Assembly (NCBI GenBank): GCA_035384565.1
Contig: DAOOIT010000031.1
Coordinates: 1 to 26,463 of the forward strand
Length of the DNA stretch: 26,463 bases
Direction: 5' to 3'
Source of the DNA: Planctomycetota bacterium
GTDB taxonomy: Bacteria; Planctomycetota; PUPC01; DSUN01
A program made the translations under genes and the position numbers. The first letter of the stretch is position 1; every line of letters starts with the position of its first letter. Shown here piece after piece: positions 13,381 to 19,646 of the stretch. The notes under the pieces are model-generated. The model did not search any database. It was not told where the DNA came from and worked only from the letters and a program-made list of their open reading frames with translations.

Positions 13381-14499
13381 ATGTTGACGACTCTCGGCAT
13401 CTTGACCGCCATCGGGCTCCTGTGCATCGTGGGGCTGGCCCTCTCGGCCGACACGCCCTACGTGCAGGACGTCGGGGAGATCGGGTGGAACGAGCTGCCC
13501 GTGCTGGCCTCGACCACGATCTACGAGGGGGCGATGGTCGGCATGCAGACCAGCAGCGGGTACGCCCGCGGGCTGGTGGCGGGCGACGTATTCCGCGGGC
13601 ACGCGCGTCAGAAGGCCGACAACTCGGCCGGCGCCAACGGAGCCATCAACGTGAGCGTGCTGCGGGGCCGCTACCTGTTGCGCGTCACGCTGGCGAACGT
13701 GGCGATCACCGACGTGGGCAAGACGGTGTTCGCGTCGGCCGACGACACGCTCACACTCACGCAGGCCACGGGGTCGCGCGTCGGCGTGATCCGGCGGTAT
13801 GTCACCACGAACACCTGCATCGTCGAGTTCCAGACGGAGGAGGGGATCGAGAGCGACATCCCCTTCGTGATCGGGGCGAACGCCAACACGGCAGGGTCGG
13901 CCCCTGTGCTGAGTGCGACGCGGACGGCCATCGCGCGGTTGTACTCGGACGACGGGGGTGCGGCCATCGTGGGCGACGTGCGGACGCTCGTGACGCGGTT
14001 CCTGATCACGGCCGACCAGAGTGCGTCGGCGCTGAGCGGGACTTCGCACAAGGGGCAGATCGTCATCGCGGCCGACGCCAAGAGCGGGACAGACACGCAC
14101 GGCGGCCAGGTGGGCACCATCGAGGGGAAAGGCACGAGCGGGCACCCCGCTGAGGCGGGGGGCTGGGTGAACGCCGGCCTGGTGGGCATCGTGGACATGC
14201 CGCAGTATTCGGACGCGGCATCGGGCAAGGTGGTGTCTGGCCTGGCGGCCGCGGGCGTGACGCTCGCGGGCCTGACGGCGGGCCGCGTGGCGGCGATCCA
14301 CGTGCCGACTCCCATCGCGGGGAGCTGGGGGCAGTTCGCGAACCTGGGCAGCGGCACGGACTACGCGTGCGGCGCCAAGATCGCGTCGATCACGGGTGCC
14401 CCGACGGACGGCACGGCCGACGGCGTGCTCAAGATCAACGTGGCGGGAACGGACTACTACGTGCTGCTGTTCACGGCGGCGCACGTGACGGGCGAATGA
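13381..14499 (+). CDS. Capsid decoration-like protein with an N-terminal signal-type segment
   Basis: A 372-residue protein started at ATG 13381 (GAGGAG at 13368-13373). Residues about 30-165 resemble phage head-decoration or DUF2190-type proteins: LASTTIYEGAMVGM, a Gly/Ala-rich stretch, LRGRYLLRVTLANVAITDVGKTVFAS and GVIRRYVTTNTCIVEF, a beta-barrel pattern. Position between protease/scaffold and major capsid matches lambda gpD. The second half (about 190-372) is Ala/Gly/Thr-rich and beta-like, so the protein is much longer than gpD (110). Unusually, residues 1-20 are hydrophobic with a signal peptidase-like end (ALSA, cut after A23), which is not expected of a virion protein assembled in the cytoplasm. 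Confidence 0.6.
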   Translation: MLTTLGILTAIGLLCIVGLALSADTPYVQDVGEIGWNELPVLASTTIYEGAMVGMQTSSGYARGLVAGDVFRGHARQKADNSAGANGAINVSVLRGRYLLRVTLANVAITDVGKTVFASADDTLTLTQATGSRVGVIRRYVTTNTCIVEFQTEEGIESDIPFVIGANANTAGSAPVLSATRTAIARLYSDDGGAAIVGDVRTLVTRFLITADQSASALSGTSHKGQIVIAADAKSGTDTHGGQVGTIEGKGTSGHPAEAGGWVNAGLVGIVDMPQYSDAASGKVVSGLAAAGVTLAGLTAGRVAAIHVPTPIAGSWGQFANLGSGTDYACGAKIASITGAPTDGTADGVLKINVAGTDYYVLLFTAAHVTGE

Positions 14500-14508
14500 G
14501 AGTGACCC

Positions 14509-14537
14509 GGCGGGGGCCGGGCGTTCCGGCCCCCGCC
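14509..14537 (+). promoter_or_regulatory. Perfect 12-bp hairpin after the decoration gene
   Basis: GGCGGGGGCCGG (14509-14520) pairs fully with 14526-14537 over a 5-nt loop (GCGTT), 9 nt after the stop codon. There is no T run. The very stable stem could block 3' exonucleases or partly terminate, adjusting the dose of capsid genes. Confidence 0.55.
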
Positions 14538-14565
14538 TCACCTTGAACGAGAGGAGCTGGCAGCG

Positions 14566-14766
14566 ATGGACACGGCTGGGTTGGGCGACGCGATTCGGCA
14601 ACAGGAGAAGCGGCTGGTGGAGGCCCAGGCGCAGGTCGAGCAGCACGCGGCGAACTTGAACGCGGCGCTGGGGGCGCGGCAGATGGCGGAGACCGTACTC
14701 TGCGATCTGCGTGCGCTGAAGGCGCGGCTGGAGCTGGAGCCCGACGTGGGGGCCGCCGACGAGTGA
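14566..14766 (+). CDS. 66-residue coiled-coil protein
   Basis: Starts at ATG 14566 with GAGGAG upstream. Nearly the whole protein is one amphipathic helix (IRQQEKRLVEAQAQVEQHAANLNAALGARQMAETVLCDLRALKARLELE in overlapping pieces), ending acidic. It lies between the decoration and major capsid genes, the place of small capsid-assembly helpers such as lambda FI, but I see no specific similarity. It could be an additional scaffold or assembly chaperone. Confidence 0.6.
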   Translation: MDTAGLGDAIRQQEKRLVEAQAQVEQHAANLNAALGARQMAETVLCDLRALKARLELEPDVGAADE

Positions 14767-14777
14767 TTGGCGGCCAT

Positions 14778-14811
14778 CAGCAGGCAGCGGAGGAGACGCC
14801 CACACCTGCTG
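14778..14811 (+). promoter_or_regulatory. Hairpin directly before the major capsid ribosome site
   Basis: CAGCAGG (14778-14784) pairs perfectly with CCTGCTG (14805-14811) over a 20-nt loop. The 3' arm ends at the first base of the GAGGAG ribosome site of the major capsid gene, so the stem could stabilise the 5' end or tune access to it. Confidence 0.4.
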
Positions 14812-14824
14812 AGGAGAGAGACGA

Positions 14825-15769
14825 ATGGGACTGGAACGACTCGGGGTTCGCGGGATCATCGGGCGGTACTACCGCACGCTCCAGGAGCGGACGGTGGCGG
14901 CCTGGGCGACGCTCATCTCGGTGCTCCAGCCGAGCGACCAGGAGCTGGAGACCTACGAGGCGACGGGGATGGTGCCGCCGCTGAGCGAGCGGCAGGGCGG
15001 GCTGAAGCTGGGCGGGGTCCGCGAGTTCACGTGGACCATCCACAATAGGAAGTTCCAGACGGGGGTGACGATCCCTCGGGACTGGCTGCGCCGCGACAAG
15101 ACGGGGCAGATCATGCGCCGGATTGACGAGCTGGCTATCCGGGGCATTCAGCACTGGACGAAGCTCATCAGCGACCTGATCGCTGCGGGCGGTGCGACGA
15201 CGATCTACGACGGCGCGTACTTCTTCGCGGCGAGCGGTGCGCCGCACTCGGCCGGGTCGTCGGGGAGCCAGATCAACGATCTCACCGCGAACGAGGTGGC
15301 GGCCCTGAACGTGGGCACGGCTGCGGCCCCGACCGCCGGCGAGATGGCGAGCGCCATCCTGAACACCATCTCGTACATGATGGGCTACAAGGACGACCAG
15401 GGCGAGCCGGTCAACGCGGACGCGACGAACTGGCTCGTGCTGTGCCCGAAGGGCGCGATCTACGCCTCGGCGCTGGAGGCGATGCAGCCGCTGCTGCTGA
15501 ACCAGGCGGGCGAGGTGCTGCGGAACCAGTTCCGCGTGCAGGTGGCGGTGGACCCGCGGAGTGCCGAGACCGTGAAGTTCTACCTGTTCCGCACGGGGGA
15601 CGAGGTGGCGCCGGTGATCCGTCAGGAGGAGACGGCTGCGGAGCTGGAGGTTCTGGCCGAAGGCTCCGACCGCTGGGTCGAGGATGACGAGGCCCTGTTC
15701 AAGCTCCAGGCGAGCCGGAACGTGGGCTTCGGGCAGTGGGAGTCGGCTGCCCGCTGCACGTTGAGCTGA
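14825..15769 (+). CDS. Major capsid protein, Mu gpT family
   Basis: A 314-residue capsid protein with HK97-like architecture expected from its family. The sequence follows the Mu gpT pattern: LGVRGIIGRYYRTLQERTVAAWATLIS at the start, ETYEATGMVPPLSE, then RKFQTGVTIPRDWLRRDKTGQIMRRIDELA, QHWTKLISDLIAAG and YDGAYFFA. The middle carries ILNTISYMMGYKDDQGEPVN and the end KFYLFRT...NVGFGQWESAARCTLS. It starts at ATG 14825 with TGAGGAGAG upstream. The length is close to Mu gpT (305). Finding a Mu-type capsid behind a lambda-type terminase, portal and gpC module marks the head operon as mosaic. Confidence 0.85.
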   Translation: MGLERLGVRGIIGRYYRTLQERTVAAWATLISVLQPSDQELETYEATGMVPPLSERQGGLKLGGVREFTWTIHNRKFQTGVTIPRDWLRRDKTGQIMRRIDELAIRGIQHWTKLISDLIAAGGATTIYDGAYFFAASGAPHSAGSSGSQINDLTANEVAALNVGTAAAPTAGEMASAILNTISYMMGYKDDQGEPVNADATNWLVLCPKGAIYASALEAMQPLLLNQAGEVLRNQFRVQVAVDPRSAETVKFYLFRTGDEVAPVIRQEETAAELEVLAEGSDRWVEDDEALFKLQASRNVGFGQWESAARCTLS

Positions 15770-15796
15770 GGATCGGGACGCGGAGAGGAGACGCGG

Positions 15797-16018
15797 ATGG
15801 CGATGCGAGGGAAGATCGTGCTCACGAAGCCCCGCGTGCTGGGCGACAAGGCCCGGCCCGCGGGGGCATCCCTCGGCGAGGTGACGCTCGCCGACTACTT
15901 GGTGCCGTACCACCTGGGCATCGTGCGGTCGCTGCTGGCGAGCGGCGGTGCGGAGTTGCAGGTGGAGGCCGAGGCGGGCGAGCCGGCGGGCAAGCGGCCC
16001 GCCGATGCGAAGAAGTAA
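15797..16018 (+). CDS. 73-residue protein after the major capsid gene
   Basis: Starts at ATG 15797 with GAGAGGAG upstream. A short basic N-terminus (MAMRGKIVLTKPRVLG) is followed by a mixed middle (EVTLADYLVPYHLGIVRSLLASGG) and a charged Ala/Lys/Glu tail. The position right after the capsid gene corresponds to lambda FI or a similar connector-associated gene, but no sequence feature fixes the function. The frame is well supported by the ribosome site and by tight spacing (27 bp) after the capsid stop. Confidence 0.55.
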   Translation: MAMRGKIVLTKPRVLGDKARPAGASLGEVTLADYLVPYHLGIVRSLLASGGAELQVEAEAGEPAGKRPADAKK

Positions 16019-16052
16019 CCGAGTATCGGCCTGCCCGGCCGATGGCGCGAAG

Positions 16053-16080
16053 GGCCGTGGGGAGGATGCTCCCCACGGCC
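16053..16080 (+). promoter_or_regulatory. Perfect 11-bp hairpin between capsid and connector genes
   Basis: GGCCGTGGGGA (16053-16063) pairs fully with 16070-16080 over GGATGC. No T run. It separates the capsid block from the small membrane-protein and connector genes and may attenuate transcription or mark an RNA-processing boundary. Confidence 0.55.
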
Positions 16081-16104
16081 GGCGCTCAGCGTGAAGGGGA
16101 GCGT

Positions 16105-16413
16105 ATGACACGGTGCTTGTGGTTCATTCTGCCCGGGTTGACGCCGCTGGCGGCGACGGCGGCGACGGACGAGGATCCCGTGATGCGGTGGGGGGTGGGC
16201 GGGGCTCTGTGCGTGCTGCTGGCCGCGGGAGGCGCCATCGCCAAGAAGTTGCTCGAAGCCCACCTGGCCAACGTGGCGAAGATGACCGAGGTGCACGACC
16301 GCACGTCGAGGGCCGTGCTGATGCTGGCTCGGGAGTTTCGGTTCCGGCCGTGCACGAAGGACAGCGAGGTGATCCGGCAGCTGGACGAGGCGGCTGGGAA
16401 GGAGTGCCCGTGA
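16105..16413 (+). CDS. Small membrane protein with signal-type N-terminus
   Basis: A 102-residue protein started at ATG 16105 (GAAGGGGAG upstream). Residues 1-20 (LWFILPGLTPLAATAA) are a signal peptide or first membrane segment, and residues about 29-47 (WGVGGALCVLLAAGGAIAK) are a second hydrophobic helix. A charged, amphipathic C-terminal half follows. The topology resembles small holins, but the gene lies inside the head-assembly operon between capsid and head-tail joining genes, not in a lysis cassette. The stop overlaps the next gene by GTGA. It could be a holin, a moron or a structural membrane anchor; I cannot decide. Confidence 0.55.
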   Translation: MTRCLWFILPGLTPLAATAATDEDPVMRWGVGGALCVLLAAGGAIAKKLLEAHLANVAKMTEVHDRTSRAVLMLAREFRFRPCTKDSEVIRQLDEAAGKECP

Positions 16414-16784
16414 GTTTCGCTGACGCGATGGCGGCCGACATGGATGCGGTGTTCCTGAACGCGGAGGAGTTCGGGTGCACGGGGGTGTACACCACGCGGG
16501 CGGGCGTGGCGAAGAGCATCGAGTGCGTGATGGAGCTGGGGACGGACGAGGAGCGGGACGGGGCGGACGGGCGGACGCGGGTGCGGCGTGCGACGCTGCA
16601 CATCTCGTGCGGGTCGTCGGGGATTGCGGCGCCGGAGGCGGGCGACTCGTTCGTGCCTTCGGGCGGGGACGAGTGGGCGGTGGACAGCGTGCTGATGGCG
16701 GATGGTGTGGGGGCGACGCTGTCGCTGGTTCGGAGCGAGCCGCGGCGGCGGACGGGACAGGGGCGGGTCATTGAACGGAGTTGA
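16410..16784 (+). CDS. Head-tail joining protein (lambda gpFII-like)
   Basis: A 124-residue protein started at GTG 16410, overlapping the previous stop (GTGA). It resembles gpFII in length (117), position and pattern: a short N-terminal helix (FADAMAADMDAVFLNAEEFG) followed by a beta barrel (GVYTTRAGVAKSIECVM, TLHISCGSSGIAAPEAGDSF, DEWAVDSVLMADGVGATLSLVRSEPRR). In lambda, gpFII binds the gpW-completed head and offers the surface to which the tail attaches. The fold call comes from pattern and synteny only. Confidence 0.65.
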   Translation: MSFADAMAADMDAVFLNAEEFGCTGVYTTRAGVAKSIECVMELGTDEERDGADGRTRVRRATLHISCGSSGIAAPEAGDSFVPSGGDEWAVDSVLMADGVGATLSLVRSEPRRRTGQGRVIERS

Positions 16785-16786
16785 TG

Positions 16787-17311
16787 ATGGCCCTCACGCC
16801 GACCGGGTTGATCGCGAAGCCACTCGATCTGGTGTGCGACCTGTTCGCCGCGATTCCCGCCTTCCAGCGCTGGACCGGGCACGAGAACGACGCGACGGGC
16901 GCGAAGACTCACACGCACATTGAAGACGCGGAACTGGACCCTGAGACGGGTGTGGCCGAGGTACCGCACGTGATCGTGTTGCTGGGCGACAGGATGGAGG
17001 GGGACTCTGAGCAGGGCGGTTCAGGCGCTCGGAATCACTTCGTGCACAAGTGGGAGGTCGGCCTGCAGGTGAAGGCGGCGATCTCGGCCGAGTACAAGGA
17101 CGTGCCGAGGGATATGTTTCTGGAGTTTGCGAACGCGCTAGGCGCGGTGCTGGCCGGGATGGAACTCCTGGCGGGGACGGGGGGAATGCCGAACATCGTC
17201 GGGTGGCGGGCGCTGGGGCCTGCGGGCAGAGCGGACCACAGGGGCGTGGGGTCGCCGGAGGGTGATTTCATGATGCAGGAGTTCGCGCTGTCTCTGGCGG
17301 AGGCCCGATGA
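16787..17311 (+). CDS. Probable tail terminator or tail-completion protein
   Basis: A 174-residue protein. ATG 16787 is chosen because CGGAG (16776-16780) is at good spacing; ATG 16784 overlaps the previous TGA. An N-terminal helix (TGLIAKPLDLVCDLFAAIPAFQRWTG) is followed by a beta-rich body (VPHVIVLLGDRMEGDSEQGG, NHFVHKWEVGLQVKAAI) and a helical part (VPRDMFLEFANALGAVLAGMELL). The position between the head-tail joining and tail-tube genes matches lambda U or Z, and the alpha/beta pattern suits a tail terminator of the U type. The stop overlaps the next gene by ATGA. Confidence 0.45.
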   Translation: MALTPTGLIAKPLDLVCDLFAAIPAFQRWTGHENDATGAKTHTHIEDAELDPETGVAEVPHVIVLLGDRMEGDSEQGGSGARNHFVHKWEVGLQVKAAISAEYKDVPRDMFLEFANALGAVLAGMELLAGTGGMPNIVGWRALGPAGRADHRGVGSPEGDFMMQEFALSLAEAR

Positions 17312-17802
17312 TGATCTTCCTCGACTTCACGCAGTTCGGGCCGCCGGAGGCGAAGGCGGCGGGTGTGACGGAGGGGCTGGCCAGGGGGTTGCACGCCGCT
17401 CTGGAGCACTGGCAGGCGCGGTACAAGGACCGGCACTTCACGTTCGAGGCGTACAGCCTCTACGGCTACCAGCCGCGCACAGAGAAACACGAGTTCCGGA
17501 AGGCGAAGCGGTTCAAGCACCGGAACCCGCTGGTGTTCACGGGGCGGAGCCGCGAGGCGACGAAGGTGTTTCGGACGAAGCTGGTGGCGGGAGGCGAGCG
17601 CGGGATCAAGCGTGCGTATGGCGTGCACGAGAACCTGCCGCAGTATTTCTACATGTGGCGCGGGGGCGCCCCGCACAAGGCCGAGGAACTGTACCGCACG
17701 ATCGAGCCCGAGGAGCGGGAGTTCCGGGCGATCGTCCTCGCCCACGTCGAGCAGGGGCTCGCCGGGGCGTCCAAGAGCGTCCAACGTGAAAGGGTCGCGT
17801 GA
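17308..17802 (+). CDS. Probable tail-completion protein (Z or gp10-like)
   Basis: A 164-residue basic protein started at ATG 17308 (GGAGG upstream, ATGA overlap). It has an early helix (VTEGLARGLHAALEHWQARYKDRHFTFEAYSLYGY in overlapping pieces), then HRNPLVFTGRSREATK, which is the pattern of HK97 gp10/lambda Z-type tail-completion proteins (PLVxTGxxR), and an acidic helical end (EREFRAIVLAHVEQGL). In lambda, gpZ sits in the tail upper end and guides DNA. With the preceding gene it probably gives the usual terminator/completion pair, here perhaps in U-Z order. The assignment between the two is uncertain. Confidence 0.45.
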   Translation: MMIFLDFTQFGPPEAKAAGVTEGLARGLHAALEHWQARYKDRHFTFEAYSLYGYQPRTEKHEFRKAKRFKHRNPLVFTGRSREATKVFRTKLVAGGERGIKRAYGVHENLPQYFYMWRGGAPHKAEELYRTIEPEEREFRAIVLAHVEQGLAGASKSVQRERVA

Positions 17803-18740
17803 TGGCAGTCTACACGGTGGGGCCGTTGTACCTGAACACGGGCGCCGGCGGGTCGCTGCTGGACCAGGTGCAGGACTTGGGTTTTTCGCCGAACGTGCGG
17901 CGGCTGTTCGGGGGCGGGGACGGGTTGCCGGACCCGTCGCACGCGGCGGTGGCGGGGCTGGACGCGGACTTCAGCTTCACGTGCACGGATCTGGGGACGC
18001 TGCTGGCGCTGGCCAGCGGTGCGTTCGTGACGGCGGGCCTGGCGTTGAGCTCGAGCAACAAGGGGGAGTTCTACTTTCGGCAGATGGCGAACACGGGCGA
18101 GCGTGCGACGGGGAGCACGCATCTGCAACTGCTCGTGAACAAGGGGCTGATGGTGCCGACGGGGATCAGCGCGTCGCACGGCGGGGTGGCGAGCTGCTCG
18201 GTGCAGATCGCGGCGGTGTACGACGGGAGCAACGATCCTGTCGTGCTGAGTGCGGTGGCGGCGATCCCTGGGACGCCGGACGTCACGGCGTTGTACACGG
18301 TGGGCAAGGTGGCTCTCGCGTGGAGCGGGGGGTCGGTGAGCCTGGACGACGAGGTGACGAGCATCGCGTTGGACACGGGCATTCGGCTGGTGCGCGTGGG
18401 CGGGGGCGGGAAGGTGTGGGGCACGTTCGTGGCGATCCAGGATCGTGCGCCGTCGCTGCGGGTGAGCGTGACGGACGCGGCGGTGCTGGCGACGCTGGGG
18501 ATCGGGGGGAAGGCGATCACGAGCGGGAGCGTGTATTTCCGGCGCTTCCAGGAGGGGAGTGCCGTGTACGCCGACAACCAGCTCCAGCACGTCAAACTGG
18601 CGCTGTACGAGGGCTGGGCGGGCGTGACGGGGCTGTCGGCTGGTGGGAACGGTGTGGCCGGCCCCGAGTTGAGCATCGAGCTGACGAAGCCGACGGCGAA
18701 CGCAGCGATCGTGGCGACGGTGGGCGTGGCGATCACGTGA
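17802..18740 (+). CDS. Probable major tail (tube) protein
   Basis: A 312-residue protein started at ATG 17802, which shares one base with the previous stop (TGATG). It is Gly/Ala/Ser/Thr-rich and beta-dominated throughout, with a turn-rich N-terminus (VGPLYLNTGAGGSLLDQVQDLGFSPNVRRLFGGGDG), repeated strands of tube proteins, and an Ig-like-sized end (VYFRRFQEGSAVYADNQLQHVKLALYEG...LSIELTKPTANAAIVATVGVAIT). The location between tail-completion genes and the frameshifted chaperone gene is that of lambda V. The family is assigned by synteny and composition, not by a signature motif. Confidence 0.6.
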   Translation: MAVYTVGPLYLNTGAGGSLLDQVQDLGFSPNVRRLFGGGDGLPDPSHAAVAGLDADFSFTCTDLGTLLALASGAFVTAGLALSSSNKGEFYFRQMANTGERATGSTHLQLLVNKGLMVPTGISASHGGVASCSVQIAAVYDGSNDPVVLSAVAAIPGTPDVTALYTVGKVALAWSGGSVSLDDEVTSIALDTGIRLVRVGGGGKVWGTFVAIQDRAPSLRVSVTDAAVLATLGIGGKAITSGSVYFRRFQEGSAVYADNQLQHVKLALYEGWAGVTGLSAGGNGVAGPELSIELTKPTANAAIVATVGVAIT

Positions 18741-18756
18741 GGGTCAGGAGCGCGCG

Positions 18757-19524
18757 ATGGAGTTTCGGCGGTTCTTGTACTGGTTTCCTGGTGTGGACGC
18801 GCCGACCGACGAGGTGATCGGGCGGTGCGGCCTGACGGAGGTGTTGCCGCCCGCGTGCGCGCTCATGCGCCGGGGGGCGACGGGGCCCGACGGCGAGCGG
18901 GGCGTGGTGTGCGGGCTGGCGCCGCCGCGAGACGCGACCGAGCAGGCGTTCGGGTACTACCCGGAGAGCCAGACGTGGCGGGCGTGCGATGGGCGGGCGT
19001 GGTGGCTGGGCGTGGCGACGGGGGCGGCGCCGCGGCCTGAGGACCTGGAGCGGCCGAAGCAGGTGCGGGGCCACGACGTGCGGCTGGGGGACGGGCGAGC
19101 CTGGCGTGTGCCCGTGGCCAAGCGGTTCGATCTGCAGACGGGGCGGCACGAGCTGGCGCTGCCGCAGGGGCTCGACCTGAGCGAGGACGGGAAGTGGATC
19201 GCCCGTCCTCTGCCGGCGTTCGTGGCGTTGAGCGAGCGGGTCGAGCGGGCGTGGTCGGACTACGCTCGGATGCTCGAGGGGCCTGTGGAGGTGGACGCCG
19301 AGTTGTGGCTCGGGCTGGCCGTGGAGGCGTTGACGCTGAACTACCACGTGGGGCGGTGGGAGGCGGCGACGCTGGGTGTGTTGAGCACGAGCGTGGTGCA
19401 CGACGTGGTGGAGGCGGTGCTCGACGTGCCGACGCTGCGAGCGGCGGCGGATGGGGCTCGAGGAAAAAAAGCGGACGGTCCTCCCGGCGGCTCCTCTACC
19501 GCCTGTGGCGAGAGGGGCGGCTGA
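18757..19524 (+). CDS. Tail assembly chaperone, zero-frame product (G-like)
   Basis: A 255-residue protein started at ATG 18757 with AGGAG upstream. It has an alpha/beta body with no catalytic motif: FRRFLYWFPGVDAPTDEVIGRCGL at the start, a region with WRACDGRAWWLGVATG, and a helical second half (VALSERVERAWSDYARMLEGPVEVDAELWLGLAVEALTLNYHVGRWEA). The last 17 codons follow an A7 run and are probably used only by ribosomes that do not slip. It lies directly before the tape measure gene, exactly where lambda gpG is encoded. Chaperones of this type coat the tape measure protein during tail assembly. Confidence 0.72.
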   Translation: MEFRRFLYWFPGVDAPTDEVIGRCGLTEVLPPACALMRRGATGPDGERGVVCGLAPPRDATEQAFGYYPESQTWRACDGRAWWLGVATGAAPRPEDLERPKQVRGHDVRLGDGRAWRVPVAKRFDLQTGRHELALPQGLDLSEDGKWIARPLPAFVALSERVERAWSDYARMLEGPVEVDAELWLGLAVEALTLNYHVGRWEAATLGVLSTSVVHDVVEAVLDVPTLRAAADGARGKKADGPPGGSSTACGERGG

Positions 19525-19643
19525 GAGGACCGCACGTGCCCACGTATGCGGACCTGGAGTGGATGGCGGCCGAGGAGGGCGGCGAGCCTGGTGACCTGCT
19601 CGTGCGGGCGTTGGACGCGGCGCGGGCTGAGCGTGGAGAGTGA
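18757..19643 (+). CDS. Tail assembly chaperone frameshift fusion (GT-like)
   Basis: A -1 slip at the A7 run (19464-19470) joins 238 residues of the zero frame to 57 residues of the -1 frame (19470-19643, beginning SGRSSRRLLYRLWREGR), giving 295 residues. The extension is a basic helical part then an acidic stretch (TYADLEWMAAEEGGEPGDLLVRALDAARAERGE), a composition typical of T-domains that bind the tube protein. The -1 frame has no good separate start upstream, and its stop lies 3 bp before the tape measure ATG. Mechanism and location match lambda G/GT. Confidence 0.75.
19464..19503 (+). promoter_or_regulatory. Programmed -1 ribosomal frameshift site
   Basis: In-frame heptamer A AAA AAA (19464-19470; zero-frame codons GGA AAA AAA GCG), followed 15 nt later by a GGCGG/CCGCC stem (19486-19490 with 19499-19503, 8-nt loop) that may act as a stimulator. 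A slippery site of this kind at the G/T boundary is a hallmark of siphovirus tail chaperone genes. Confidence 0.8.
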
Positions 19644-19646
19644 GCG

